This document shows positions 9,544 through 18,894 of a DNA stretch of 64,000 bases, one piece after another. Below the pieces are notes generated by a model. That model saw only the letters and a list, made by a program, of their open reading frames with translations, ran no database searches and had not been told where the DNA came from. Each line of letters begins with the position of its first letter. Position 1 is the stretch's first letter. The DNA comes from Parasedimentitalea psychrophila (GTDB lineage: Bacteria; Pseudomonadota; Alphaproteobacteria; Rhodobacterales; Rhodobacteraceae): positions 310,001 through 374,000 of the forward strand of contig NZ_CP127247.1 in assembly GCF_030285785.1 (NCBI RefSeq). Reading direction: 5' to 3'. The translations under genes and the position numbers were made by a program.

Positions 9544-10052
9544 CCCGCCGCCTCGTCTGGCGGGTGTTTGGCGCCCATGGGATTGTAGTCATCCTTGTAT
9601 CCCCGCAATGGGAAATCCCGCCGCATAGGGAAGCCATCAAAGCCCTCCCACATGTAGATCCGCCGCAGATCAGGGTGGCCGTCAAAGGTGATGCCGTACA
9701 TGTCATAGGCCTCGCGCTCGTGCCAATTGGCGGTGGGCCAAACCGGGGTGAGTGTCGGGGCACTGGCTTGTTCGCTAAGGCGGCACTTAAGCCGAAGCCG
9801 CCTTTTATGCGGGATGGAAAACAGGTGATAGACCAGCATGAAACGTGGTGTTTGCGGAAAGATGTCCACGCCGCAGATATCCGACAGGAAATCAAACCGC
9901 AGCGCTGGCGCGTCGCGCAACTGGCGGCACAGGGCAATCAGATCAGCCGGCGGCACCAGCAGGCAGGGCATATCGGCGGCGCTTAGATCCAGGCTGACCC
10001 TTTGGTCATAGGCCTGCAACACTGCGGCAAGAGGCATATCATCCGCGACCAT
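9540..10052 (-). CDS. nuoC: NADH-quinone oxidoreductase subunit C (30 kDa type)
   Basis: This 170-residue subunit of the connecting module carries no cofactor. The family signature is the C-terminal stretch with WHEREAYDMYGITFDGHPDLRRIYMWEGFDGFPMRRDFPLRGY (about 110-155). Its ATG shares one base with the nuoB stop (TGATG at 10050-10054), which implies strong coupling. It is shorter than mitochondrial-type NuoC (about 200 residues), mostly at the N-terminus. Confidence 0.94.
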   Translation of the reverse strand: MVADDMPLAAVLQAYDQRVSLDLSAADMPCLLVPPADLIALCRQLRDAPALRFDFLSDICGVDIFPQTPRFMLVYHLFSIPHKRRLRLKCRLSEQASAPTLTPVWPTANWHEREAYDMYGITFDGHPDLRRIYMWEGFDGFPMRRDFPLRGYKDDYNPMGAKHPPDEAAG

Positions 10053-10561
10053 CAGGACGGTTCCATCGCGGCGTCATCGGGATGATGAACCCGCAGAACC
10101 CGGGTGCCGGTGATCTTTTCCTGCAGCTGAACAAACCCATGCAGCAGCGCCTCGGGGCGGGGCGGGCAACCGGCGACATGGATGTCCACCGGCACCACAT
10201 GGTCCACCCCCTGCACCACTGCGTAGGTGTTATACACCCCGCCGGAAATGGCGCAGGTGCCCATGGCAATGACGTAACGCGGCTCGGGCATCTGGTCATA
10301 GAGACGCCGCACAATCGGCGCCATTTTGCGGGTCACGGTGCCCGCCACAATCATCACATCCGACTGCCGCGGCGAGGGGCGGAACACCACTCCAAACCGG
10401 TCCAGATCATAACGCGCACACCCGGCCGAGATCATCTCAATTGCGCAGCAGGCGATGCCGAAGGTCTGCGGCCACAGCGATGACTTGCGGCTCCAGTTTA
10501 TGAGGGCATCGGACGAGGTGAAAAACACATTGTCTTGAAACCGGTTGCTCAGGACACCCAT
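10052..10561 (-). CDS. nuoB: NADH-quinone oxidoreductase subunit B (PSST type)
   Basis: This 169-residue subunit holds N2, the terminal [4Fe-4S] cluster that hands electrons to quinone. The four ligands are the adjacent pair C38-C39 in GIACCAIEM, then C103 in MGTCAISGG and C132 in [12 protein letters not shown]. The segment [28 protein letters not shown] is strongly conserved. The start lies 13 bp inside the end of nuoA. Confidence 0.97.
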   Translation of the reverse strand: MGVLSNRFQDNVFFTSSDALINWSRKSSLWPQTFGIACCAIEMISAGCARYDLDRFGVVFRPSPRQSDVMIVAGTVTRKMAPIVRRLYDQMPEPRYVIAMGTCAISGGVYNTYAVVQGVDHVVPVDIHVAGCPPRPEALLHGFVQLQEKITGTRVLRVHHPDDAAMEPS

Positions 10562-10911
10562 TCCAGCGCCCCCTTGATCCAGGCATAGGCAAAGCCGACC
10601 AGCAGCAGCACGATGAAGACAAACATCTCGATATAGCCAAACAGCCCCATGTCCTGCAGGACCACGGCCCAGGGGAACAGGAACATGGTTTCAACATCGA
10701 AGATCACAAACAGGATGGCGATCACGAAATACTGCACCTTGAACAACCCGGCCGAGGCCTCGCCCACGTGATCAACGCCACATTCATAGGGGCGGTTTTT
10801 CTCGGGGTATGGGTTATTGGGTCGGATCAGTCGCGACAGCGTCAGGATGAACGCCGTCAATGCGACAACCACCGCAACCATCAAAAACACCGGCAGGAAA
10901 TCAATAGGCAT
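10549..10911 (-). CDS. nuoA: NADH-quinone oxidoreductase subunit A
   Basis: This small membrane subunit (120 residues) lies near the quinone site. Three transmembrane segments are evident (about 5-27, 62-84 and 90-112). The family motif [14 protein letters not shown] sits in the long loop and [28 protein letters not shown] follows. The gene comes 88 bp downstream of nuoN, the second-largest gap in the cluster, so the A-G block may have a promoter or processing site of its own; none is recognisable with confidence. Confidence 0.95.
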   Translation of the reverse strand: MPIDFLPVFLMVAVVVALTAFILTLSRLIRPNNPYPEKNRPYECGVDHVGEASAGLFKVQYFVIAILFVIFDVETMFLFPWAVVLQDMGLFGYIEMFVFIVLLLVGFAYAWIKGALEWVS

Positions 10912-10999
10912 GTCTTGTCCTTATTGCTGTGGCCCTGTTTCTCTTTCTTAAACCGTGACACTGGGCCCTTAGGAACAAGGTAAAGCGAAGTAGGCAATT

Positions 11000-12487
11000 T
11001 CAACCCAAGCCCGCCTGTGCCACCGCCTGAGTTGCGGCCTGAGTTGCGGCCTGGGCGGCCGTCTGGGCTGCGTCAAGGAACATGGCGGGAAACAGCCCCG
11101 TCAGCACGGTGCCAATCAGCGTCACCGCCAGGGCCAGACGCAGGGCGGGGGTCATCGAGACCTGGGCCGGATGATCAGTTTCCTCCATATACATCAGCAT
11201 GATGATGCGCAGGTAGAACCAGGCCGAAACCGCGCTGAACAGCACCGCAATCACTGCCAGCGTGACCTGGCCGGACTCGACCAATGCCACCAGTACATAG
11301 AATTTGGCAAAGAATCCGCCAGTCGGCGGGATGCCTGCCAGTGACAGCAGCAACACCAATGTGATCAGCGCCAGTCCCGGATGGGACTTGGCCAGGCCGC
11401 TGAAATCCCAGATCGGTTCGCCCCATGCGGCGCCTTGATTCAGCAGCACGATCACCGCAAACAGGCCTAGGTTCATCAAGGTAAAGACCAACAGGTAAAA
11501 CATCACGCTGGCCATGCCGTCGTCACCGCCTGCCAGCAGGCCCAGCAGCAAAAAGCCCCCGTGGGCAATAGAGGAATAGGCCAGCATTCGTTTGATATTG
11601 GTCTGCACCAGCGCCGCCAGGCTGCCCACAGCCATAGTCAGCACCGCCACAGCCACCACAGCGCCCCGCCAGATCGGGGCAAGCGATGTAAGATCATGCA
11701 TCAGCAGCCGCAGGATCACCGCAAAAGCGGCAACCTTTCCAACGGTGGACATGAACCCGGTGACCGGCGATGGCGCGCCCTCGTAGATGTCGGGCAACCA
11801 CATGTGAAACGGCACCGCACCAACCTTGAACAGCAAGCCAACCAGCAGCAACAGGGTGGCCAGCACCAACAGCGGATCACCGGTCTCGGCGTTGCCCAGC
11901 GCTATCGCCATGGCGTCCAGCTGGGTGGTGCCGGTCAGCCCGTAGAACAGCGACAGCCCGAACAGCAGCAGCCCAGAGGAGAATGCGCCCAGGATGACAT
12001 ATTTCAACGCCGCCTCGTTCGAGCGCCTATTTCTGGTCAGGAACCCCACCAGCACATAGATCGACAGCGCCTGCAGCTCGATCCCGATGTAGATGATCAG
12101 CAGATCGGTGCCCGACACCATGATCATCGCCCCGGACAGGGCAAACAGCAGCAATACGTAATATTCACCCTTGTCGGTGTTCTCGGTGGCCAGATAGCCG
12201 CCCGATATCAACACAGTCAGCGCCGTGCCCAGATACATCAACAGCTTGAAATAGGTTGCGATCCCGTCGATCACAAACATGCCCTGATAGGCCGATTGCG
12301 GCATGTGGCCCAGTGTTGCGCTCATCCCGGCGGCCAGCGCGATCATCAGCAGACTAAGGCCCGCAATCAACCCGCCCTGCCCCGGTCGCGGCACCAGCGA
12401 CAGCATCAGCGCCACGCAGGCCCCCAGAATAATGATAATCTCAGGCCCCGAGAGCAGCACCGAAGTCTTGATCAGTGTCAGATCCAT
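11000..12487 (-). CDS. nuoN: NADH-quinone oxidoreductase subunit N (proton-pumping antiporter-like)
   Basis: This is a multi-spanning antiporter-like subunit of the membrane arm (495 residues, about 14 helices). The glutamate of helix 5 is in LLIIYIGIELQALSIYVLVGF. The key lysine of helix 7 is in LFKVGAVPFHMWLPDIYEGAPSP, and another lysine follows in STVGKVAAF. A GAGGAGG-like ribosome-binding site stands just before the ATG at 12487. The C-terminus is alanine-rich, with a repeated AAQAATQAATQAVAQ tail that is probably disordered. The gene starts 10 bp after nuoM. Confidence 0.95.
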   Translation of the reverse strand: MDLTLIKTSVLLSGPEIIIILGACVALMLSLVPRPGQGGLIAGLSLLMIALAAGMSATLGHMPQSAYQGMFVIDGIATYFKLLMYLGTALTVLISGGYLATENTDKGEYYVLLLFALSGAMIMVSGTDLLIIYIGIELQALSIYVLVGFLTRNRRSNEAALKYVILGAFSSGLLLFGLSLFYGLTGTTQLDAMAIALGNAETGDPLLVLATLLLLVGLLFKVGAVPFHMWLPDIYEGAPSPVTGFMSTVGKVAAFAVILRLLMHDLTSLAPIWRGAVVAVAVLTMAVGSLAALVQTNIKRMLAYSSIAHGGFLLLGLLAGGDDGMASVMFYLLVFTLMNLGLFAVIVLLNQGAAWGEPIWDFSGLAKSHPGLALITLVLLLSLAGIPPTGGFFAKFYVLVALVESGQVTLAVIAVLFSAVSAWFYLRIIMLMYMEETDHPAQVSMTPALRLALAVTLIGTVLTGLFPAMFLDAAQTAAQAATQAATQAVAQAGLG

Positions 12488-12497
12488 GGCGCCCTCC

Positions 12498-13976
12498 TCA
12501 TGGCGACACCGCCGATGGGGTCAGCTGAATCATCAACTGGTCCAGCGAGGGTTGCAGAATGGTCAGAAAGGGCTTTGGGTAGAGCCCGAACCAGATCACA
12601 AACAGCAACAGCGGCAGGGCACAGGCCAGCTCGCGGGGGTTCAAATCCCCCAGAACTGCGCCCCCCGGCACGGTTGCCGGCCCCAGCAACATCTGACGGT
12701 AGACCCCCAGAAGATAGGCCGCACCAATGAGCGCGCCAAGAACCCCGGCGGCCCCGGCCCAGCCACTGACGCCAAAGGCCCCGGCAAGAACCAGCAGTTC
12801 GCCAATAAAGCCGTTCAAGCCGGGCAGCGCCATCGACGCCAGCAGGAACGCCGCAAACAGGATACCAAACAGCGGCACCATCTTGATCAAGCCGCCATAG
12901 GCAGTGATCTCTCGCGAATGGCTCCGCTGGTAGATCAGCCCGACACAGAGAAACAGCGCCCCGGTGGTGATGCCGTGGTTGAACATCTGGATCACCGCAC
13001 CCGACAGGCCCATGGCGTCAAATGTGAACAGGCCCAGGGTGATAAAACCCATGTGGCTGACGCTGGAATAGGCAATCAGCTTCTTGATGTCGCTTTGAAC
13101 CAGTGCCAGCAACCCACCATAGACAATGGCCACAGAGGACAGCGCGATCATCATCGGCGCAAAATAATGCGAGGCATCGGGCAGCATTGGCAGCGAGAAC
13201 CGCAGAAAGCCATAGGCGCCCATTTTCAACAGCACCCCGGCCAGAATGATGCTGCCCGCCGTTGGCGCCTGCACATGGGCGTCCGGCAGCCAGGTGTGCA
13301 GTGGCACCATCGGCACCTTGACCGCAAAAGCCACCAGAAAGGCCAGAAAGACCCAGATTTGCAGCTGCAACGGATAGTCCGCGTCCATCAGCGCCAGCAT
13401 ATCAAAACTCTGGCCTGCGTTGAAATAGAGCAGCAGAATGCCGATCAGGAACAGCAGGCTGCCGGCCAGCGTATAGAGAAAGAACTTGAAGGCCGCATAG
13501 ACCCGGTTGTCGCCGCCCCAGATGCCGATGATCAGATACATCGGCACCAGCATCGCCTCCCACAGGATGTAGAACAGGATCATGTCCAGCGCGCAGAACA
13601 CTCCGACCATCAGGCTCTGCATCGCCAGCAGGCAGGTCATGAATTCTTGCACACGGGTGGTGATGGACGTCCAGGACGCCAGCACGCAGATCCAGCCCAG
13701 CAGAGTCGTCAGCAGCACAAACCAGACGCTGATCCCGTCCACTCCCAGGCGATAGCTGATGCCCAGCGACGGCACCCAAGAATAGTGCTCGCCAAACTGC
13801 ATCGCGGCTGAACTGGCATCAAAGGCAACCAGAGCCCAGACCGCCAGCAGGAAATCGGCAAACAAAAAGACAAAGGCGCACCAGCGGGCGGTTTGCGCCG
13901 CGCGCAGAAACGGCAGCAACACGGCGCCGACAGCGGGCAGCAGGATCAGCAGGCTAAGAACCGGCAGCCCCGTCAT
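12498..13976 (-). CDS. nuoM: NADH-quinone oxidoreductase subunit M (proton-pumping antiporter-like)
   Basis: This 492-residue antiporter-like subunit has the full NuoM/ND4 pattern. The helix 5 glutamate is E140 in FYILWEAMLVPMYLIIGIWGG. The helix 7 lysine is in FAVKVPMVPLHTWLPDAHVQAPT, and VLLKMGAYGFLRF holds the next lysine. The start at 13976 (MTGLPVLSLLILLP) forms an ATGA overlap with the stop of the upstream antiporter-like gene. A reading from 14042 would only add residues antisense to no known feature and is rejected. Confidence 0.95.
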   Translation of the reverse strand: MTGLPVLSLLILLPAVGAVLLPFLRAAQTARWCAFVFLFADFLLAVWALVAFDASSAAMQFGEHYSWVPSLGISYRLGVDGISVWFVLLTTLLGWICVLASWTSITTRVQEFMTCLLAMQSLMVGVFCALDMILFYILWEAMLVPMYLIIGIWGGDNRVYAAFKFFLYTLAGSLLFLIGILLLYFNAGQSFDMLALMDADYPLQLQIWVFLAFLVAFAVKVPMVPLHTWLPDAHVQAPTAGSIILAGVLLKMGAYGFLRFSLPMLPDASHYFAPMMIALSSVAIVYGGLLALVQSDIKKLIAYSSVSHMGFITLGLFTFDAMGLSGAVIQMFNHGITTGALFLCVGLIYQRSHSREITAYGGLIKMVPLFGILFAAFLLASMALPGLNGFIGELLVLAGAFGVSGWAGAAGVLGALIGAAYLLGVYRQMLLGPATVPGGAVLGDLNPRELACALPLLLFVIWFGLYPKPFLTILQPSLDQLMIQLTPSAVSP

Positions 13977-15745
13977 GGGGTGCCCATCGCGACGTAGATC
14001 GGCCAGCCAAGCAGCAGGGTCACCCCGGCAATCATCGCCCATGCGTAATGCGATACGATGCCGGTTTGCAGATGGCGCAACAAGTTACCAAGCCGCAGCG
14101 CGGTGGCGGCCACGCCGTTTACAGCGGCATCTACCACCCGTGTATCAATGCGCAGGCTGAGCCGTGACAGGTGATGCAGCAGCCGCAGCCCGGCCCCGTC
14201 CCCCAGCGTGATCAGCCATTGCTCCCAGATCAGCACCGGGCGGCGGGCGATCCACATAAACAAGCTGGCGCCACGTCGATAGAACCAATCGGTGTCCAGA
14301 CTGATGGTCTTCTCCGGATCCAGGTATTTCAGGAACAGCACAAAGGCTAGCAGGGTGAACATCAGCAGCGCCAGACTCTCGGTCACATGGGCGCCACTGT
14401 AGGGGTGGTAGTCTACGGGATAGGGCAACTGGGCGTATAGCAGTTGCGGGAACAGACCGATGCCGATGCAGAACAGCGCCGCCAGCCCCATTGCCAGCAG
14501 CATGTTCAGCGGTGGCTCAGATGGCCGCAGCCCGCAATCTTTGCCGAAGAACATGTAATAGGGCAGCTTTAGCCCGGTGTGCAAAAAGGTGCCGGATGAA
14601 GCCACCGTCAGCAGTAGCACCACCACTGCGCGATGATCCCCAGCCGCAGCTGAAATGATCATGCTTTTGCTGACAAATCCGCTGAACAGCGGAAACGCCG
14701 AGATCGCCAAGGCGCCGATCATATACAGGAATACCGTGATCGGCATGGTGCGGTACAAGCCGCCCAGCTCGGTCAGTTTGCGCCGCCCGGTCATCAGGAT
14801 CACCGCCCCCGCCCCCATGAACAGCAGCCCCTTATACAGAATATGGGCAAAGGCGTGCGAGGTCGCACCGTTCAGCGCCATCTCGGTTCCCATACCCACC
14901 GCAGCGACCATGTATCCCACCTGACTGATGATGTGATAGCCCAGCAACCGGCGGCAGTCGTTTTCCAGCACCGCAAACACCACGCCATACAGCGCCATCG
15001 CCACGCCAAAGCCCACCAGCACCTCGGCACCGGGATAGTTGCGGATCAGCACATAAACCGCGGTTTTGGTGGTAAAGGCGCTGAGAAACACCGCCCCCGT
15101 CACCGTCGCCTCGGGGTAGGCATCCGTCAGCCAGGCGCTCAGCGGCGGCACGGCAGCGTTCAGCATGAAGGAGATCAGGATCAGGTTATAGGCCAGCCCG
15201 CCCTGCCCGTGATCCAGCGGCCCAATCAGGTACGACCCTGTTTGTAGCCCATGTAATATGATGCCGCCAAACAGCAGCACTCCGCCGGCCACATGCACCA
15301 TCAGATAGCGAAATCCAGCCGCCACCGCAGCCCGATTGGCCGAGGCAAAAATCAGATAGGCCGAGGCAAAGGCCATCACCTCCCAGGCCACCAGCAGGGT
15401 GAACCAATCACCGGCAAAGACCACGCCAAAAGCGCTGCCGATATACAGCAAGGCCGAGACCCGCTGGCCAGTGTCATTGATATGCCAGGCATAGATATTG
15501 CCAATCACCGCCATGATCGCAAACACCCAGGCAAACACCAGCGACAGCTGATCGGCCTGAAACAGCACCAGATCCACCCCGGCAAAATGGACCTGTCCGG
15601 CACTGCCAGGGGTGATCTGCGCCACGCTGATCAGCGCCAGTACAGGCACCAGCACCGACAGCAGTTTCTGCCAGACCCCGGCCAGCAAGGGCAGCACCAG
15701 CGCACCAAGCAGCATCAGCAAGGCAGGATGCAGCCACTCAGTCAT
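13973..15745 (-). CDS. Antiporter-like subunit B (MrpD/NuoL-like) in the NuoL position
   Basis: This 590-residue polytopic membrane protein belongs to the proton-translocating NuoL/MrpD superfamily. It has the helix 5 glutamate (E122 in LVAWEVMAFASAYLIFAS) and K227 in SAFTTKTAVYVL. The usual helix 7 lysine is replaced: ISFMLNAAVPPLSAWLTDAYPEA has N196 where relatives have lysine. The C-terminal 110 residues (TDWFYRRGA ... HLQTGIVSHYAWAMI) resemble the lateral-helix end of NuoL, so it probably takes the distal NuoL place. The start at 15745 overlaps the 85-aa gene by 8 bp and has GAGGA five bases upstream. Annotation pipelines often call such proteins Na+/H+ antiporter subunit D. Confidence 0.82.
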   Translation of the reverse strand: MTEWLHPALLMLLGALVLPLLAGVWQKLLSVLVPVLALISVAQITPGSAGQVHFAGVDLVLFQADQLSLVFAWVFAIMAVIGNIYAWHINDTGQRVSALLYIGSAFGVVFAGDWFTLLVAWEVMAFASAYLIFASANRAAVAAGFRYLMVHVAGGVLLFGGIILHGLQTGSYLIGPLDHGQGGLAYNLILISFMLNAAVPPLSAWLTDAYPEATVTGAVFLSAFTTKTAVYVLIRNYPGAEVLVGFGVAMALYGVVFAVLENDCRRLLGYHIISQVGYMVAAVGMGTEMALNGATSHAFAHILYKGLLFMGAGAVILMTGRRKLTELGGLYRTMPITVFLYMIGALAISAFPLFSGFVSKSMIISAAAGDHRAVVVLLLTVASSGTFLHTGLKLPYYMFFGKDCGLRPSEPPLNMLLAMGLAALFCIGIGLFPQLLYAQLPYPVDYHPYSGAHVTESLALLMFTLLAFVLFLKYLDPEKTISLDTDWFYRRGASLFMWIARRPVLIWEQWLITLGDGAGLRLLHHLSRLSLRIDTRVVDAAVNGVAATALRLGNLLRHLQTGIVSHYAWAMIAGVTLLLGWPIYVAMGTP

Positions 15746-15995
15746 AATAATCCTCATTGCGCATAATGCCGCCGCTGTGACCGATGAATTTGCTGATGAA
15801 AATAATGGCGACGCAGCTGATGAAACCAAAAATCGCCGAGTAGCCGGGGATGGCTTGCCACGGGTATTGCGCGTGCGGGCGCGGCATCAGAACGTCGGCG
15901 ATGACAACCAGCACCAGCACCAGCTGTAACAGCCGCCAGCGCAGTTTTGCATGACGCTTATCGCCAAAGAAATTCACCAACCGAGCAATCATCAC
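15738..15995 (-). CDS. Small two-helix membrane protein of the nuo cluster
   Basis: This 85-residue protein matches no family I know. It has a basic N-terminus (FFGDKRHAKLRWR), a helix at about 22-37 (LLQLVLVLVVIADVLM), a short linker with HAQYPWQ, and a second helix at about 52-70 (IFGFISCVAIIFISKFI). The C-terminus is acidic (MRNEDYYD). It overlaps the upstream antiporter-like gene by four bases and the downstream one by eight. It is therefore translated as part of the complex I membrane arm and may be an accessory subunit linking the extra antiporter-like proteins. Confidence 0.75.
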   Translation of the reverse strand: MMIARLVNFFGDKRHAKLRWRLLQLVLVLVVIADVLMPRPHAQYPWQAIPGYSAIFGFISCVAIIFISKFIGHSGGIMRNEDYYD

Positions 15996-17485
15996 AATCC
16001 CGCCCCGCGCATAACCAGCTGCGCCAGTTCAACAAAAAAACCAGGGTTCAGCCCCAGCGCCACCGACAGCAGCGCCGAGGCCAGCAGTGGCACCGTGACC
16101 ATCGGGATCTCGCGCACCTCCTGCATCGCCACCAAAGACTGATCCTGTGGCGGTTTGGCGGGTTCAAAGAAGGCGGTGTAGGTGACCGGCAGGAAATAGG
16201 CGGCATTCAGCACGGCACTGACCAGAAGAACCGCCAGAAACACCATCTCGCCCGCCTGCGCCGAGCCCAGAACCAGATACCATTTGCTGATGAAACCGCC
16301 TGTTGGCGGCAGCCCTATCATCCCCAGCGAGCCAATGAAAAACGCCCCCATCGTCCAGGGCAATTGCCGCCCGATACCGGCCAGATCGCTGATATTGCGA
16401 CGATGCGAGGCGCAGTAGATTGATCCGGCACAGAAAAACAGGGTGATTTTGGAAAATGCATGGGCGGCGATATGGGTCACGCCGCCAACAGCTGCCATCG
16501 GCGTCAGCAGCACCGCACCAAGGATGATATAAGACAGCTGGCTGACCGTGGAATAGGCCAGCCGCGCCTTTAGATCATCGCGTGTCAGCGCATAGATCGA
16601 GGCCATGACGATGGTAAAGGACACCAGATAGGCAGTGGCGATGCCAAGCCCAAGGCTGCCCATCAGGTCCACGCCCATGACGTGAAAAATCACCCGCAGC
16701 AGGCAGAACACCCCCATTTTGACCACCGCCACCGCATGTAGCAGGGCACTGACCGGGGTTGGCGCCACCATCGCGGCTGGCAGCCAGGCATGAAACGGCA
16801 TGATCGCCGCCTTGGCAAATCCAAACAGATAGCAAAAATAAACCACGCTGAACAGCGCGCCCGAGGCATCAACACCGCTAAGCAGGCCCTGCGGCATGAA
16901 ATCCAGAGTGCCCGCCAGATGATAGGTCAGCGCCAGGCCCGCCAGCAGCAGCGATTTCGACGCCCCGACCAGATAGACCATATAGCGGCGACTGCCTGCC
17001 CAACTGGTGGCGTCCTCTTTGTGGTAGACCAGCGGATAGGTGACCAGGCTCAGCACCTCGTAAAAGATCACCAGGGTGAACAGATTGGCAGCAAAGGCAC
17101 CGCCCACGGCGGCCGACAGTGACACCGCAAAGGCGGCAAAGAACCGGGTCTGGGCGTGTTCGTTCTGGCTGCGCATATAGCCGATCGAGTACAGCGCTGC
17201 GAAAATCCACAGCAGGCTGGAAACCGTTGCAAAAACCATGCCCAGCGCATCAACCCGAAAGGCAAAGGTGACCCCCGGCAGCACCTCAAACAGGGTCAGA
17301 TCATGGGTGCCGCCCGCTAGCACCAGCGGCGCCAGCGAGATCACAATCGCAAATTTCACCACCGCCGCCACCACCGACACGGTATCGCGAATGTTGGCCT
17401 GATGGCGCAGACACAGGATCAAGACAGCAGCCGTCAGGCTGACGAATATGGCCAGTATAGGTCTGATGAACAACAATAATTCCAA
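15992..17485 (-). CDS. Antiporter-like subunit A (MrpD/NuoL-like), extra proton-pumping subunit
   Basis: This 497-residue polytopic protein of the NuoL/MrpD superfamily retains the residues needed for proton movement. They are E143 in VIFYEVLSLVTYPLVYHKED, K225 in FGFAKAAIMPFHAWLPAAMVAPTPVSALLH and K256 in AVVKMGVF. It lacks the long C-terminal lateral helix of NuoL. It starts 5 bp after nuoK, in the place where nuoL normally stands. With subunit B, NuoM and NuoN it brings the antiporter-like subunits of this complex to four, against three in standard complex I. A separate Mrp antiporter is unlikely because mrpA, B, C, E, F and G homologues are absent. Confidence 0.85.
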   Translation of the reverse strand: MELLLFIRPILAIFVSLTAAVLILCLRHQANIRDTVSVVAAVVKFAIVISLAPLVLAGGTHDLTLFEVLPGVTFAFRVDALGMVFATVSSLLWIFAALYSIGYMRSQNEHAQTRFFAAFAVSLSAAVGGAFAANLFTLVIFYEVLSLVTYPLVYHKEDATSWAGSRRYMVYLVGASKSLLLAGLALTYHLAGTLDFMPQGLLSGVDASGALFSVVYFCYLFGFAKAAIMPFHAWLPAAMVAPTPVSALLHAVAVVKMGVFCLLRVIFHVMGVDLMGSLGLGIATAYLVSFTIVMASIYALTRDDLKARLAYSTVSQLSYIILGAVLLTPMAAVGGVTHIAAHAFSKITLFFCAGSIYCASHRRNISDLAGIGRQLPWTMGAFFIGSLGMIGLPPTGGFISKWYLVLGSAQAGEMVFLAVLLVSAVLNAAYFLPVTYTAFFEPAKPPQDQSLVAMQEVREIPMVTVPLLASALLSVALGLNPGFFVELAQLVMRGAGL

Positions 17486-17490
17486 AAAAT

Positions 17491-17793
17491 TTAACCTTTC
17501 AAGATCGTCAGCTCATCCACTTCCAACGTGTGTTTATTGCGCAGCAAGGCAACCAGTATGCCCAGCGCCACTGCGACTTCGGCGGCGGTGATGGCGATGA
17601 CAAAAATGGCGATGATCTGGCCGCGCAGGTCTTGCAACACATGGCCAAAGGCCAGCAGATTGATGGTCACACTGTTCAGCATCAGCTCTAGCGACATCAG
17701 CACGATCAGCACGTTACGGCGCAACAAAACACCCGCAGCGCCAATCACAAATAACGTCGCCGCAAGGATCAGATACCAGAATGTCGGGATCAT
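17491..17793 (-). CDS. nuoK: NADH-quinone oxidoreductase subunit K
   Basis: This 100-residue subunit with three transmembrane helices forms part of the E-channel. The family's conserved glutamates are in [19 protein letters not shown] and in [20 protein letters not shown]. The gene overlaps nuoJ by four bases. The C-terminus ([14 protein letters not shown]) is typical. Confidence 0.96.
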   Translation of the reverse strand: MIPTFWYLILAATLFVIGAAGVLLRRNVLIVLMSLELMLNSVTINLLAFGHVLQDLRGQIIAIFVIAITAAEVAVALGILVALLRNKHTLEVDELTILKG

Positions 17794-18341
17794 CGGCGCC
17801 CCCCGCTGTGGGGTTTGCCAGTCTTGCCAGCGGCGGTTGCCTCATCAGGGCGGGCCAGCACCACCGCCCCGATCAGGGCCACCAACAAGATCACCGAGGC
17901 CACCTCAAACGGCAGCAGGAAATCCTGAAACAGCAAAAGACTGAGAGCCTCGACCGAGGGCTGTTCGGTGATGGGTTGCCCTGCCCCCAGGGCCGCATGC
18001 AACCGGGTGCTTTGCATCAGCAGGGTGAACAGTTCAGCCGCCAGCAGCGCCAGCACAATCAGCCCGGGAAAGGCGGCGTTTCGCAGGTATCTGGCCTGGG
18101 CTTCTTTTCGCACATCCAGCATCATGATGACGAATAAAAACAGCACCATCACCGCGCCAACATAGACAAAAATCTGAATTACCGCCAGAAACGGCGCGCC
18201 TAACAGCACATAGAGCGCGGCGATCTGCACCAGGCAGGCGACCAGCGCCAGGGCGCTGTGAACAGGGTTGCGCGCCAGTACCACCAGCAGTGCCGAGATG
18301 GTTGCAACCCCTGACAACAGCAGAAAAAACTCGCGCTCCAT
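17790..18341 (-). CDS. nuoJ: NADH-quinone oxidoreductase subunit J
   Basis: This 183-residue membrane subunit has five predicted helices. The segment [51 protein letters not shown] is the family core, with the pi-bulge helix around [10 protein letters not shown]. Start and length are normal. The gene begins 58 bp after the CBS-domain gene, a looser spacing than elsewhere in the cluster. Confidence 0.95.
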   Translation of the reverse strand: MEREFFLLLSGVATISALLVVLARNPVHSALALVACLVQIAALYVLLGAPFLAVIQIFVYVGAVMVLFLFVIMMLDVRKEAQARYLRNAAFPGLIVLALLAAELFTLLMQSTRLHAALGAGQPITEQPSVEALSLLLFQDFLLPFEVASVILLVALIGAVVLARPDEATAAGKTGKPHSGGRR

Positions 18342-18399
18342 ACCTGTCCCCTGTGTGTGTCCCCTGATCCATTCTCCACGCGATCAGATGGCGCCCATA

Positions 18400-18843
18400 T
18401 CAATGGCTGTAGCCGGTTCCCTCGATGTATTTCAGCAGTTCCTCTTCTTCGCGCATGATCTCATCAAGCCGGTGTTTGACCACATCGCCAATGCTAATCA
18501 CCCCCCGCAGCCCGCCGTCATCGCAGACCAGCATGTGGCGGTTTCGCTTGCCCGTCATCATCGCCATGATCCGGATCAGGTTGTCACCCGGCGCGCAACT
18601 GGCCACGTCCGTGTTCATCACCTCCCGGACCGGCGTCTGCCGCCCTGCGCCATCGGAATTCGCCATTGCAGAACAAATTTCACGCTCTGAAATTCCACCC
18701 AGCGGGTTACCGCTCTTGTCCAATACCAGAGCAAAGCCAATCTTCTTGGTGCTGAACAACTGAAGCGCTGTCATCAGGTTGTCGTCAGGCGCAACCGAAT
18801 AGATATCAGTGCCTTTTTGGAGCAATATTGTGCTGACATACAT
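18400..18843 (-). CDS. CBS-domain pair protein inserted between nuoI and nuoJ
   Basis: This is a 147-residue soluble protein made of two CBS motifs (about 1-65 and 72-135). Each has the hydrophobic core and the G-(I/V)-(I/V)-S segment: GGISEREIC in the first and GVISIGDVVKHRL in the second. Proteins of this kind bind adenosine nucleotides or S-adenosylmethionine and sense energy state; here the ligand is unknown. The C-terminus is acidic and probably helical (EIMREEEELLKYIEG). The gene is codirectional within the complex I cluster, 51 bp after nuoI and 58 bp before nuoJ, which suggests a regulatory role. Free-standing CBS pairs occur in many other contexts, so the link is inference. Confidence 0.85.
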   Translation of the reverse strand: MYVSTILLQKGTDIYSVAPDDNLMTALQLFSTKKIGFALVLDKSGNPLGGISEREICSAMANSDGAGRQTPVREVMNTDVASCAPGDNLIRIMAMMTGKRNRHMLVCDDGGLRGVISIGDVVKHRLDEIMREEEELLKYIEGTGYSH

Positions 18844-18894
18844 ATCTCGCCCTTTCCTGTTATTGTTTTGGGTCCCCTGACCGACGAAAACTGA

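Noticed and set aside
11561-13811. Two long plus-strand reading frames (389 and 502 codons) opposite nuoN and nuoM
   Set aside because: They are rich in Gln, His and Arg, have no family features and lie antisense to clearly conserved nuo genes; typical shadow frames of high-GC DNA.
15992-17485. A separate Mrp-type Na+/H+ antiporter operon
   Set aside because: Only MrpD-like genes are present; the other Mrp subunits are missing and the genes are coupled to nuoK and nuoM.
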